From positions 1 through 54,491 of the forward strand of contig CAPZDM010000003.1 in NCBI GenBank assembly GCA_948745425.1: a stretch of DNA of 54,491 nucleotides, written 5' to 3'. Within the stretch, counting starts at the first letter, position 1, and the number at the start of each line of letters is the position of its first letter. Made by a program: the position numbers and the translations under genes. The DNA comes from an uncultured Clostridia bacterium. GTDB taxonomy: Bacteria; Bacillota; Clostridia; TANB77; CAG-508. Of the stretch, positions 10,401 through 19,420 are shown in pieces. The notes under the pieces were generated by a model, which did not search any database, was not told where the DNA came from, and saw only the letters and a list, made by a program, of their open reading frames with translations.

Positions 10401-13400
10401 TGAAGATGGAATACGAATGAATAAATATTTTGTAGACCACCCAGAAATGATTTTAGGAAAAATGGAGATGACATCAAGTAGATTTGGACTAACTCCAACT
10501 TGTACGCCTTATGAAATACCTTTAGAAAATTTATTAGACCAAGCAATAATAAATATAAATTCTGAAATAGAAGATTACCAAATAGACTTAGAAGATGAAG
10601 AGGAAAAGAGTATTCCTGCAGACCCAAGCGTACGAAACTTTTCATATACAATAGTTGATAATCAAATCTATTATAGAGAAAACAGTAGAATGTATTTACA
10701 AGATATACCAGTAACGGCAACTAGCAGAATAAAAGGTATGATAGCAATAAGAGATTGTGTGCGTAACTTAATAGAATTACAAACAGATAATGCATCAGAA
10801 GATGAAATAAAGCAAGAACAAATAAAATTAAATAGTTTGTATGATAGCTTTACAAAAACTTATGGAATAATTAATAGTAGAGGAAATGAAAACGCATTTA
10901 GTGATGATAGCAGTTATTATCTATTATGCTCACTTGAAATAATAGACGAGAATAAAAAGTTCATAAAAAAGGCAGATATGTTTACTAAAAGAACTATAAA
11001 ACCACATAAAGCAGTAACAGAGGTAAGTAATAGTATAGATGCATTAATTTTATCTATATCAGAGAAAGCAAGAGTTGATATAGAATATATGTCTAACTTA
11101 ACAGGAAAGACAGAGCAAGAATTGGTAAAAGAACTAGAGGGTAGCATATATAAAGACCCAATGAAAGAAATATATGTAACTGCAGATGAATATTTATCTG
11201 GTAATGTTAGAGAAAAATTAAAAATAGCAGAAGAATTTGCAAAAAACAATCCAGAGTACGAAAAAAATGTTGATTCATTAAAAAAAGTAAAACCACAAGA
11301 CCTTTCAGCTAGTGAAATAAGTATACGATTAGGTGCAACGTGGATACCTACAGAAATAATAGAGCAATTTATTTTTGAATTATTAAAACCAAATTCTAGT
11401 AATAGAGATAGAATTAGTGTGCATTATTCCGACTATACATCAGAATGGAATGTAGTTGGCAAAAGTGAAGATAAAGGAAATATATTAGCATATAGTACCT
11501 ATGGAACTACAAGAGCAAATGCTTATAAAATAATAGAAACTACTTTAAATTTAAAAGATGTAAGAATTACAGATACAGTAATTGATGAAAACGGAAATGA
11601 GCAAAAAGTTCTAAATGCGAAAGAAACTGCAATAGCACAAGCAAAACAAGAAAAAATAAAAGAAGAGTTTTTAGAGTGGATTTGGAAAGAACAATCACGA
11701 AGAGAAAGATTAGTAAAAATATATAATGAAAAGTTTAATAGTATAAAACCTCGAGAGTTTGATGGACAATATATTCAATTTAGTGGAATAAATCCAGAAA
11801 TAAGCCTAAGAAAACATCAAATTGATGCAATAGCACATATTTTATATGGTGGAAATACATTATTAGCACACGAGGTTGGTGCAGGGAAAACATTTGAAAT
11901 GGTAGCCTCTGCAATGGAAAGTAAAAGACTTGGATTATGTTCTAAGTCTTTATTTGTTGTTCCAAATCACATTATAGAGCAATTTGCAAGTGAATTTTTG
12001 CAATTATACCCATCAGCCAATATTTTAGTTGCTACAAAAAAAGACTTTGCTACTAATAATCGTAAAAAGTTCTGTTCAAAGATAGCTACTGGAGAATATG
12101 ATGCAGTAATAATAGGACACTCACAATTTGAAAAAATACCAATGTCTAAAGAAAGACAAGAAAAAATATTACAGAATCAAATATTTGACTTAAGTTGTGG
12201 AATAGATGATTTAAAATCTAATGATGGCGAATATTATTCTATAAAACAATTAGAGAAAACTAAAAAGAAAATAGAAGAAAAGCTAAAAAGATTAAATGAC
12301 CAAAGTAGAAAAGACGATATAGTAACATTCGAACAATTAGGTTGTGATAGAATTTTTATTGATGAGGCACATTATTTTAAAAATCTTTTCCTATTTACAA
12401 AAATGCGAAACGTTGGAGGAATAGCACAAACAGAGGCACAAAAGAGTTCTGACCTATTTATGAAATGTCAGTATTTAGATGAACTAACTGAGGGAAGAGG
12501 AATTGTATTTGCTACAGGTACACCGATTAGTAATAGTATGGTAGAAATGTACACAATGCAGAGATATTTACAATATAACACTCTGGAAAAAGCAGATTTA
12601 CTACAATTTGATAGTTGGGCATCAACTTTTGGAGAAACAGTCAGTGCGATAGAACTAAATCCGACTGGAACGGGATTTCGCAGTAAGACACGTTTTGCAA
12701 AGTTTTATAATTTACCAGAATTAATGAGTATGTTCAAAGAAATTGCAGATATACAAACTGCAGAAACATTAAAATTACCTGTACCGAAAGCAAATTATAA
12801 AACAGTAGTAGTAAAACCAAGTGAAATACAAAAAGAAATGGTTAAAGGTTTAGGAGAAAGAGCAGAAAGAATAAGAAAAAAACTTGTAAATCCAAAACAA
12901 GATAATATGCTAAATATTACTAATGAAGGAAGAAAATTAGCACTAGACCAAAGAATAATCAATCCAATGTTACAAGATTTTAAAGATAGTAAAGTTAATG
13001 TATGTGCTAATAATGTATATGAAATATGGGAACAAAACAAAGATAAAAAATCAACTCAATTAGTATTTTGCGATTTATCAACTCCAAAGCCATTACGAAC
13101 TATGGAAAATCCATATGAAATGGAAGAAATAAATGGAGAGTGGCACTTAAAAGAATGGCAGTTTACTGATGTTTATACAGATTTAAAAAGAAAGCTGATA
13201 GAAAGAGGAATACCTACAAATGAAATTGCATTTATTCACGATGCAAATACAGAAACGAAGAAAAAGGAATTATTTGCAAAAGTACGAAAGGGAGATGTAA
13301 GAGTTTTAATAGGATCTACATCTAAAATGGGTGCAGGTACAAATGTACAAAACAAAATAAAAGCAATTCATCATTTGGACGTGCCATATCGTCCGTCAGA

Positions 13401-14359
13401 TTTACAACAACAGGACGGTAGACGGAATAAGACAAGGTAATGAGAATGACGAAATAGACATTTTTAACTATGTAACAGAGGGAACATTTGATGCTTATAT
13501 GTATCAAATGCTACAAAGGAAACAAGAATTTATTAGCCAAATAATGACATCAAAAGCAATAGCACGTTCAGCAGATGATATTGATGAAAAAGCACTTTCA
13601 TATGCAGAAATAAAAGCTTTAGCTGCAGGAAATCCATTAATTATTAAAAAGACAGAACTAGACGCACAAGTAGCTAAATTAAAATTACTAAAACAAAGTT
13701 ATTTGAACCAAAAATATAACTTAGAAGATATGATAGTAAAACATTACCCAATAGAAATAAAAAGATTAGAAGATAAACTTTCATATGTACAAGAAGATAT
13801 AAAAAGTGTTCAAGAAAATACCAATATAGAAAACGAAGAAAAGTTTTCTCCTATGATATTAAACGGAAAACAATATAGTACAAAAGAAAGTGCAGGAAAA
13901 CAAATACTAGAAATGTGTTCAGCAAAACAAGAAACAGAATTAGAAGAAATAGGAGAATATAGGGGGTTAAAAATGTTCTTAGGTATAGATAGTTTTGACA
14001 AGAAATTTGTAATTAATTTACAAGGCAAATATTCATATAAAGTTGATTTAGGAAATGATATACACGGAAATATTACAAGAATTGATAATGTTATTACAGG
14101 TTTTAATAAAGAATTGGAAACAACTAAGGAAAAACTAGAAGAAACAAAAATACAATTTGAAAATGCAAAAGAGGCAGTAGAAATCCCATTTGATAAAGAA
14201 GATGAATTAAAACAAAAGTCGCAAGAATTAGATGAAATAAATATAGAACTTAACCTAGACAAAAAAGATAATGAAATGTTAGATGATGAAGAGCAAGAGG
14301 AACAAGAAGAAAAGACCGAAGAACAAGAAAGAGAAAGTCAAGACTATGAAAGAGAATAG
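7492..14359 (+). CDS. giant adenine DNA methylase/SNF2-type helicase fusion, read through a CGG-A +1 site
   Basis: ICE-borne protein of 2288 aa if one base is skipped at 13423; (6868-1) is exactly 2289 codons. The N-terminus (NYKFRF-like SFNDQILIYAQRPNATA, WVNKGADYIFVF) is typical of the family. A methyltransferase domain carries EPSCGTGNF (about residue 797) and GNVPFGDY (about 861). The helicase half carries EVGAGKT (about 1463), DEAH (1624-1627), ATGTPISNSM and GAGTNVQ. The frame breaks inside helicase motif VI, after QQDGR; skipping C gives GIRQGNEN and then the well-conserved C-terminal EGTFDAYMYQ and ALSYAEIKALAAGNP. Without the shift the protein would end 5 codons later. AAAGGAGGT precedes the ATG. 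Residues about 279-395 are low complexity because another gene, tnpV, is encoded there in a second frame. The proposed role is DNA processing or protection during transfer. Confidence 0.9.
8327..8677 (+). CDS. tnpV: TnpV-like transposon protein nested in the helicase gene (+1 frame)
   Basis: 116-aa ORF lying wholly inside the methylase/helicase gene, same strand, different frame. Its protein matches the TnpV family throughout as I know it: IEYRKVGDYNMPNL at the N-terminus, AEHLREIQETA in the middle, and MNNYRLIAEEQIMKELIYN at the C-terminus. A near-perfect AAAGGAGG sits at 8311-8318, 8 nt before the ATG at 8327 (an ATG at 8321 is the alternative), so it can be translated on its own. TnpV proteins are small ICE/transposon proteins of unproven function. 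The helicase frame over this stretch is hydrophilic low complexity, as expected if selection acts mainly on the tnpV frame. Confidence 0.8.
   Translation: MIEIEYRKVGDYNMPNLTMTQEKLPTGKFVQMRLHYLKNNKKGEYTILLMNYKLAEHLREIQETATKTIKQIVEKMAKQEGITEELKAKDQMTWTRMMNNYRLIAEEQIMKELIYN
13423..13426 (+). other. CGG-A +1 recoding site in helicase motif VI
   Basis: In-frame AGA-CGG-A. Reading on as CGG gives AAT AAG ACA AGG TAA. Skipping C gives GGA ATA AGA CAA GGT, which continues the helicase for over 300 residues. The site is codon 1978. Confidence 0.75.
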
Positions 14360-14446
14360 AAAATAAAAATCACACAATTTTATTTTTTTTAGTTATATTA
14401 TAAGCTAACACCAAAGAAAAAATAGAAAAAAGGTGTGATATTTTTT

Positions 14447-14638
14447 ATGAAAAATCAAATTAAAGAAATAAGAGAAAATAAAGGAATTACACAACTAGAA
14501 CTTGCACAATTAACAGGACTTTCAGTAGGGTATATATGTCATTTAGAAAGAGGCAGTAGAACAAATCCAAGCTATAATACAATGATTATTATTTCTAAAG
14601 CATTAAATGCAGATGTTGGAGTAGTTTTTGAATTATAA
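14447..14638 (+). CDS. XRE-family HTH regulator
   Basis: 63-aa stand-alone Cro/C1-type helix-turn-helix protein. The HTH is KGITQLELAQLTGLSVGYIC followed by HLERGSRTNPSY, which is typical of small Tn1549-type regulators. The ATG at 14447 starts the fold; a GTG at 14435 is an alternative, and AAAAAAGG lies just upstream. It stands alone between the giant helicase gene and the SH3-like protein gene. Its target is unknown; local control of ICE or accessory genes is an inference. Confidence 0.85.
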   Translation: MKNQIKEIRENKGITQLELAQLTGLSVGYICHLERGSRTNPSYNTMIIISKALNADVGVVFEL

Positions 14639-14656
14639 TGAAAAATTATGTTAATA

Positions 14657-14685
14657 TTGAAAATATTGGTTTATTGTGATAAAAT
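14657..14685 (+). promoter_or_regulatory. sigma-A-type promoter of the SH3-like gene
   Basis: TTGAAA (14657-14662), a 17-nt spacer and TAAAAT (14680-14685), about 45 nt before the AGGAGG and ATG of the next gene. Confidence 0.65.
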
Positions 14686-14729
14686 AAGTATTACAATAAA
14701 CCCAAAAAGGGTAAATATAGGAGGGCTTA

Positions 14730-15074
14730 ATGATGAAGAAAAAAATCAAGAACAAAGAACTAGCATCAGCGGTATGTTTCATTGGCGTAGTATTGATTGC
14801 AATACTGGTAGCGTTTGCTTATTATTTAAAAACACATCCTGGATTTGATGAAAAAATTTCAGGAAAAGAAGCAACGGTAGTAAGCGAAGTTGCAACTATT
14901 CATTATGATTCCCCTTTTGGACGGAATGTAGGCACCGTCCGACAGTCGCAAAAGGTTGAATTAACTGGAAGAATGGCATATCTATTGCAAAGTGATATCG
15001 TAAAGATGGAAATTCGCTTAGAGGACAATAGTTTTGCTTGGATATCTAAAGAAGATATCGTTATTTCAGAATAA
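14730..15074 (+). CDS. membrane-anchored SH3-like domain protein
   Basis: 114-aa protein with one N-terminal membrane segment (about residues 13-32) and a C-terminal, probably extracytoplasmic, SH3-like beta-barrel (ATVVSEVATIHYDSPFG, then VELTGRMAYLLQ and FAWISKEDIVISE). AGGAGG at 14719 supports this start; ATG codons at 14730 and 14733 are both possible. It has its own promoter and a strong terminator, so it is a self-contained cassette. Codon use differs from the neighbours (GGC, ACC, GTC, CGA, TCG, GCG). It contains a zero-frame CGG followed by A at 14922-14924, inside a GGACGG/CCGTCC hairpin. A +1 shift there would stop within three codons, so this gene is either a counterexample to the CGG-A rule or a recent import that is not read properly. 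Confidence 0.7.
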   Translation: MMKKKIKNKELASAVCFIGVVLIAILVAFAYYLKTHPGFDEKISGKEATVVSEVATIHYDSPFGRNVGTVRQSQKVELTGRMAYLLQSDIVKMEIRLEDNSFAWISKEDIVISE

Positions 15075-15088
15075 CTAAAGCGACAGTG

Positions 15089-15136
15089 AAAAATAGCGAA
15101 TTGGAGATGTTTTTGCCAATTCGCTATTTTTGATAA
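15089..15136 (+). terminator. strong intrinsic terminator after the SH3-like gene
   Basis: Perfect 16-bp stem (15089-15104 with 15116-15131) ending in a T run; the A run on the left makes it bidirectional. Confidence 0.85.
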
Positions 15137-15198
15137 TGAAAATGTTGTAGTATCTTTTAAATATAATCATAAAAAGCTATTTTAATTAATAAGCGTTT

Positions 15199-15208
15199 AT
15201 GCTATAAT
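15199..15208 (+). promoter_or_regulatory. extended -10 promoter of the 87-aa gene
   Basis: TATGCTATAAT-type extended -10 element (TATAAT at 15203-15208) about 34 nt before the start codon. No clear -35 is seen. The same TATGCTATAAT string recurs at 16202, about 30843 and 34998. Confidence 0.55.
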
Positions 15209-15241
15209 CATCTCAGTAAGTAAGTTGTAGAGGAGATTATT

Positions 15242-15505
15242 ATGGTACAAATTATAGAAATAGTTGTAGAAAATAAAAATTATCAAATTGAATGGGCTTT
15301 ATCAGAATATTTTGGAGAATTAAAAGGAAAGAAGTTTATGCTTAATAAAATGGCAGCAGAACAAATAGAAATGATTAATAATCTATCAGACACTGCAAAA
15401 ATATTATTATCAGCAGTTGCTGGAGCAGTAATACAGCATCTAATAGATAATAATTGTCCAATAGATAATATATTTGAAAATGGTTATTTTATTGTTAAAA
15501 GTTGA
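15242..15505 (+). CDS. small hypothetical protein
   Basis: 87-aa protein with a mixed alpha/beta look and a central hydrophobic stretch (AKILLSAVAGAVIQHL) that is too short and polar-flanked to be a confident membrane helix. AGAGGAGA lies 8 nt before the ATG, and an extended -10 promoter lies upstream. It is the first gene of a small accessory block (unknown, GNAT, SLOG, YgjV-like). I recognise no family. Confidence 0.6.
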   Translation: MVQIIEIVVENKNYQIEWALSEYFGELKGKKFMLNKMAAEQIEMINNLSDTAKILLSAVAGAVIQHLIDNNCPIDNIFENGYFIVKS

Positions 15506-15582
15506 ATTATAAATAAATTACAATATATAGAGAAAATTAATTTAGAATTTTAATAATAGATATAAGGAGTACAATTATATAT

Positions 15583-16152
15583 ATGAATTTAAAATGGTCG
15601 AATTTTTTTGATATTAAAAACAGAAAAGAAATAAAAAAATTGTATATAGAGGCATTTCCTAAAGAAGAAAGATACCCTTTTTGTATTATAAAGAAATGTG
15701 CTAAAAATCAAAATGTTGAATTTTATGGAATATATGACAAAGAAAAATTTGTAGGATTATCATATTTATTAAAATATGAAGATACAATTTTTCTATTCTA
15801 TTTAGCAGTAAATAAAAATCTTAGAGGAAATGGATATGGTGCAAAAATATTAAGAGATTTATTGCAGATGTATTCAGATAAAAAGATAATATTATGCGTT
15901 GAAAGACCAAATAAAAACATAGAAGATGTGAAAAGCAAAAGAAAACAATTTTATTTAAGAAATGGATTTTATTCGACTAATAAATTTACAGAAGATATTG
16001 GAGTAGAATATGAGGTTTTATGCTCAGATAAGGAATATGTAATAAGTGAAAAAGTATTGAGAAATCTATTTAAACAAATGACCAATAAACTAATTTTTAA
16101 AAAATTGATAAACAAGATATATCATATTGATTATGTTAGTTTTATAGAATAG
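15583..16152 (+). CDS. GNAT-family N-acetyltransferase
   Basis: 189-aa protein with the GNAT acetyl-CoA site: strand DTIFLFYLAVNKNLRGNGYG, where RGNGYG is the motif A pyrophosphate loop, then AKILRDLL and later FYLRNGFY, a typical motif B. The N-terminal part (YIEAFPKEERYPF) resembles GNATs of gut Firmicutes that act on small molecules. The substrate cannot be read from sequence. It is an accessory gene with its own spacing (75 nt upstream, 92 nt downstream) and is not tightly coupled to the transfer genes. Confidence 0.82.
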   Translation: MNLKWSNFFDIKNRKEIKKLYIEAFPKEERYPFCIIKKCAKNQNVEFYGIYDKEKFVGLSYLLKYEDTIFLFYLAVNKNLRGNGYGAKILRDLLQMYSDKKIILCVERPNKNIEDVKSKRKQFYLRNGFYSTNKFTEDIGVEYEVLCSDKEYVISEKVLRNLFKQMTNKLIFKKLINKIYHIDYVSFIE

Positions 16153-16201
16153 AAAATTTACAGACGTATAATTAGAAAAAATATTTAAACTATTAAAGAA
16201 T

Positions 16202-16212
16202 TATGCTATAAT
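16202..16212 (+). promoter_or_regulatory. extended -10 promoter of the SLOG/YgjV pair
   Basis: TATGCTATAAT (TATAAT at 16207-16212), 33 nt before the start of the SLOG-type gene; no convincing -35. Confidence 0.55.
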
Positions 16213-16244
16213 TCAAATGTAAAAATTAATTATAGGAGGAATCT

Positions 16245-16733
16245 ATGAAAAAGATAATAGGAATAATGGGAGCAACAAAAGCAAGTGAACAAGACCTAGT
16301 AAATAGCTATGAATTAGGAAAATATTGTGCAGAAAAGGGTTATGCAACTTTAACAGGTGGATTAAAATATGGCGTTATGAATGAGGCTTTGAAAGGAGCT
16401 AAAGAACAAGGTGGACTAACTATAGGAATAATGCCAACAGATGATAGAATGGAATTTTCAGAATATGTAGACATACCAATTGTTACAACAATGAAAGCAG
16501 GAAGAAACTATATAGAAATATTAACAAGTGATATTATTATAGCTTGTGGTATATCAGCAGGAACATCATCAGAAATAAGTCTTGCAATAAAACCAAAAAA
16601 GAAAATAATATTAGTAGGTCTTTCAGAAGAAGTAAATAATTTTTATAGAAATTTAGCACCTAATCAAGTATTTATAGCTAAAGATTATCAAGAAACTATT
16701 ACAATATTAGAAAATTTATGTATTGGAGAATAA
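16245..16733 (+). CDS. SLOG/TIGR00725-type Rossmann protein (LOG/DprA-like nucleotide binder)
   Basis: 162-aa protein of the LOG/DprA-related superfamily. It has MKKIIGIMGATKAS at the N-terminus, TLTGGLKYGVMNEALKGAKE (the GG-x-x-x-GVM element) and CGISAGTSSEISLAI in place of the PGGxGTxxE motif. These proteins bind or cleave nucleotide derivatives; in defence contexts SLOG domains sense nucleotide signals, and in LOG enzymes they release cytokinin bases. AGGAGG precedes the ATG. The stop codon lies 4 nt before the start of the YgjV-like membrane protein, so the two are translationally linked. The exact substrate is unknown. Confidence 0.82.
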   Translation: MKKIIGIMGATKASEQDLVNSYELGKYCAEKGYATLTGGLKYGVMNEALKGAKEQGGLTIGIMPTDDRMEFSEYVDIPIVTTMKAGRNYIEILTSDIIIACGISAGTSSEISLAIKPKKKIILVGLSEEVNNFYRNLAPNQVFIAKDYQETITILENLCIGE

Positions 16734-16737
16734 TAAA

Positions 16738-17277
16738 ATGGATATATTTGCACAAATAATAGGTTTAATTGCATCTATAATAATGATAGTAGCAATACAA
16801 GTAAAAGATAAAAAGAAACTGTATTTAATTTTAAATATACTCGTTAAAGTATTATATGGACTTAATTTTTTGCTACTAGGTGCATATTCTGGAACGATAA
16901 CTCAGGTTATAGGATTAGTTATTACAGTAGTAGCTTATATATATACTAAAAAGGATTTAAATGTACCTAAATACTTAACAGTTGTATTTATTGTAGTAAC
17001 GTTAATTGGTGGAATATTCACATATAATAATATATATAGTCTTATGGCAATAGGTTGTGGAATAACTTATGCATTGATAGTTGCTTGTAAAAATATGAAA
17101 ACAATAAGAAAGCTAAATCTTGTACAATCTTTACTATGGACAATATATGATTTAATAATAAATGCATATACTGCTTCAATTTCATCTGCTTTTGTATTTA
17201 TTTCTACTGTAATTGCAATATTTAGATACGATATATTAAAAAGAGATAAAGCAAAAAATAATGAAAGTATAAATTAA
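16738..17277 (+). CDS. YgjV-family multi-pass inner membrane protein
   Basis: 179-aa integral membrane protein with about six hydrophobic helices (starting MDIFAQIIGLIASIIMIVAI and ending in a basic RYDILKRDKAK tail). The layout resembles the YgjV family, which has a compact triple-helix-repeat look similar to PnuC-type transporters. I chose the ATG at 16738 because the protein starts directly with the first helix and TTGGAG lies 9 nt upstream; an upstream ATG at 16723 would overlap the SLOG gene. Pairing with a nucleotide-binding SLOG protein suggests transport or sensing of a small nucleotide-like molecule, which is inference. Confidence 0.75.
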   Translation: MDIFAQIIGLIASIIMIVAIQVKDKKKLYLILNILVKVLYGLNFLLLGAYSGTITQVIGLVITVVAYIYTKKDLNVPKYLTVVFIVVTLIGGIFTYNNIYSLMAIGCGITYALIVACKNMKTIRKLNLVQSLLWTIYDLIINAYTASISSAFVFISTVIAIFRYDILKRDKAKNNESIN

Positions 17278-17314
17278 AAATTTTTGAGATGATAAAAATA
17301 AAATAATATAATAC

Positions 17315-17349
17315 GGGAGAGATATTAAGAAATTAGTATCTCTTTTTTG
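17315..17349 (+). terminator. U-tailed hairpin before the DUF3848 gene
   Basis: GAGAGATA (17317-17324) pairs with TATCTCTT (17337-17344, one G-T pair) and runs into TTTTTT. It ends about 5 nt before the ribosome binding site of the next gene. Confidence 0.6.
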
Positions 17350-17370
17350 TATGGAAAGGAGCATAATAAA

Positions 17371-18009
17371 ATGAAAACAGAGGAAATTTTAAAACAAATT
17401 TATGAAGAATTAAATAAAATAATAGAAAGTAAAGATAATAGAATATTTGTTATGGAATACACAATACCTAGTGTAAATTATAATGAAAATGGAAACATAG
17501 AAGATATGAGTTTTGCAAGTGGTATTAAAATGGAACTAGAGAAAATGATGGAACATTTTAAATACGAATTTTACTTTTCTAGTTATAAAGATAAATACTT
17601 TTTCAGCAATGTAGAAGAAATTGCAAGACAAAAAATGCTACAAGAAATAGACACAGAAACTACAAAAGAACAAAAATTAAAAATGGATTTAAACGAAAAA
17701 GTTGAGCAGGAATATGCTAGTTTTAAGAAAGAACTAGAACAAAAATCTCCTAAAGAAATTATTGAAAAAGCATATGAATTAGTAGTAAAACAAGAAATAA
17801 AAGATGAATTGAAAGAAAAAAATTTAACTAAAGATGAATTAAAAGCATTACTAAAAGAAAAAGATTTACTTTCAGAATGTTATGAAGATTGGAGAAATTC
17901 AGACGGAAGATTAGGAGAGGTTATATCTTATACAATAGATGATTCAATAGAAATAATAGAGCAGGAATATAAAAAAGAAAATAAACAAAAAATTAAAGAA
18001 AGTAGATAG
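17371..18009 (+). CDS. DUF3848-type ICE protein
   Basis: 212-aa cytoplasmic protein. The C-terminal half (SPKEIIEKAYELVVKQEIKD, then LKALLKEKDLLSECYEDWRN and a GEVISYTIDDS tail) fits the DUF3848 family found next to the primase and relaxase in Tn1549-like elements. AAAGGAG sits 10 nt before the chosen ATG; an upstream ATG at 17347 lies in the terminator tail and is less likely. The stop codon is 3 nt before the start of the toprim primase gene, so the two are coupled. The biochemical function is unknown. Confidence 0.75.
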   Translation: MKTEEILKQIYEELNKIIESKDNRIFVMEYTIPSVNYNENGNIEDMSFASGIKMELEKMMEHFKYEFYFSSYKDKYFFSNVEEIARQKMLQEIDTETTKEQKLKMDLNEKVEQEYASFKKELEQKSPKEIIEKAYELVVKQEIKDELKEKNLTKDELKALLKEKDLLSECYEDWRNSDGRLGEVISYTIDDSIEIIEQEYKKENKQKIKESR

Positions 18010-18012
18010 ATT

Positions 18013-18990
18013 ATGAGAGATGATTATGTACCACCAAAACTTGTAGAAGAGGCAAAAAAAGTAGATTTATTAACTTATTTACAAAACTACGAACCAAACG
18101 AATTAATTAGAGAAACAAAAACACAATATTGTACAAGAACACACGATAGTTTAAAAATTTCTAATGGATTTTGGAATTGGGAGTCAAAGGGAATTGGGGG
18201 TAGAAATGCAGTAGACTTTATGGAAAAAGTAAGAGGTGTTCCATTTCCAAAATCAGCAAGAATTGTACTAGATAAAATGAAAATAAAAGTACCAGTTTTT
18301 GTTCAAAAACAAGAAAAAACAGAAATAAAAAGACTAATATTACCAGAAAAAAATATAAACGAAAATAAAGCAAAAACTTATCTAAAAAAACGAGGAATTG
18401 ATGAAGAAATAATACAAAAATGTATAGAAAAACATTTGATTTATGAAGAAAAAAACTATCATAATGTTGTATTTGTAGGCTATGATGAATTAGGAAATGC
18501 AAGATATGCAGGGTGCAGAGCGACAAACGAAAGCAAGTTTAAAAATGATGCAACAGGTAGTAATAAAAAGTATTCATTTAGACTAGAAAGTAATAAAAAA
18601 ACAGATACAATTTATATATTTGAGGGTGCAATAGATTTATTATCTTATGCAACCCTTTTTAAATTATATGGGTTAGAATGGGAAGATAAAACAATGATTT
18701 CACTTGCAGGAGTTTACCAACCAGCGAGTACCATTTCAGAAAGTAAAGTACCAATAGCAATACAAAATTACTTAGAAAAACACCCAGAAATAACAAAAAT
18801 ATATCTATGCTTAGACAATGATGAGGCAGGAAGAAATGCAAGCAAAGCATTGCAAATTGTGCTACCAAATAAGTACGAAATTATAGATAGACCTACAAAA
18901 AAAGGAAAAGATTATAACGAATATTTATGCAACTTATTAGGAATAAAACCAATAGAAAATAAGAAAAAAATTAAAAGCGAAAGAGAATAG
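18013..18990 (+). CDS. DUF3991/toprim-domain primase-like protein
   Basis: 325-aa protein with a CHC2-like N-terminal part (TQYCTRTHDSLKIS, FWNWESKGIGGRNAVDFM), a central DUF3991 region (KRGIDEEIIQKCIEKHLIY) and a toprim domain with the conserved Glu in YIFEGAIDLLSYA (about residue 203) and the DxD of CLDNDEAGRNA (about 273). Such proteins are ICE-encoded primases thought to prime the complementary strand after transfer. It follows the DUF3848 gene by 3 nt and is followed directly by the palindromes of the putative oriT. It looks complete. Confidence 0.87.
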   Translation: MRDDYVPPKLVEEAKKVDLLTYLQNYEPNELIRETKTQYCTRTHDSLKISNGFWNWESKGIGGRNAVDFMEKVRGVPFPKSARIVLDKMKIKVPVFVQKQEKTEIKRLILPEKNINENKAKTYLKKRGIDEEIIQKCIEKHLIYEEKNYHNVVFVGYDELGNARYAGCRATNESKFKNDATGSNKKYSFRLESNKKTDTIYIFEGAIDLLSYATLFKLYGLEWEDKTMISLAGVYQPASTISESKVPIAIQNYLEKHPEITKIYLCLDNDEAGRNASKALQIVLPNKYEIIDRPTKKGKDYNEYLCNLLGIKPIENKKKIKSERE

Positions 18991-19070
18991 ACATTAAAAT
19001 TTTAATGTCCTAACAAGCAAGACAAATGTAGCTACATTTGTTAAATTATGGGGCATACCCCAATCCCCAT
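18990..19070 (+). other. oriT-like region with nested palindromes
   Basis: Between the primase and mobC-like genes lie a 20-bp palindrome (18990-19009, centre AAATTT), a second perfect 20-bp palindrome ACAAATGTAGCTACATTTGT (19022-19041) and GGGGCATACCCCAATCCCC (19050-19068). The last is a short GGGG/CCCC hairpin followed by a second C run, resembling nic-site surroundings of MOB-P type elements. Its position just before mobC and the relaxase is where oriT is expected. Confidence 0.6.
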
Positions 19071-19097
19071 TAAGAATAAAGAAAAAAGGAGCAGAAA

Positions 19098-19418
19098 ATG
19101 AAAGAAGAAACAAGAGATTTTACACTAAGAATACGAGTTAATCCAACAGAACTAGAAAAGATAAAAACGAAAGCAAATAAAGCAGGAAAAAACACTTCAG
19201 ACTTTATGAGAGAATCAGCCTTAGGATGTGAAATAAAAGAAAGACCAGACAAAAGTGTTTATACATTAATACTAAAACCATTAAATGATTTTATAAGATT
19301 ACTAAAAGAACTTGAAAGAGTTGCTTATCATAAAGAATTTATTGACGAAAGAATTTTAAATGATGAAATAAAAAAATGGCAAGAGTATAGAACAATGATA
19401 AGAGAGAGGTTGTGGTAA
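19098..19418 (+). CDS. MobC-like relaxosome accessory protein
   Basis: 106-aa protein with an N-terminal ribbon-helix-helix-like part (FTLRIRVNPTELEKIKTKAN followed by KNTSDFMRESALG), typical of MobC/MbeC proteins that bind oriT and help the relaxase open the strands. It starts at an ATG with AAAAAGGAG upstream and ends 2 nt before the relaxase start, so the two are surely co-translated. Proximity to the palindromic region upstream supports the role. Confidence 0.85.
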   Translation: MKEETRDFTLRIRVNPTELEKIKTKANKAGKNTSDFMRESALGCEIKERPDKSVYTLILKPLNDFIRLLKELERVAYHKEFIDERILNDEIKKWQEYRTMIRERLW

Positions 19419-19420
19419 TA

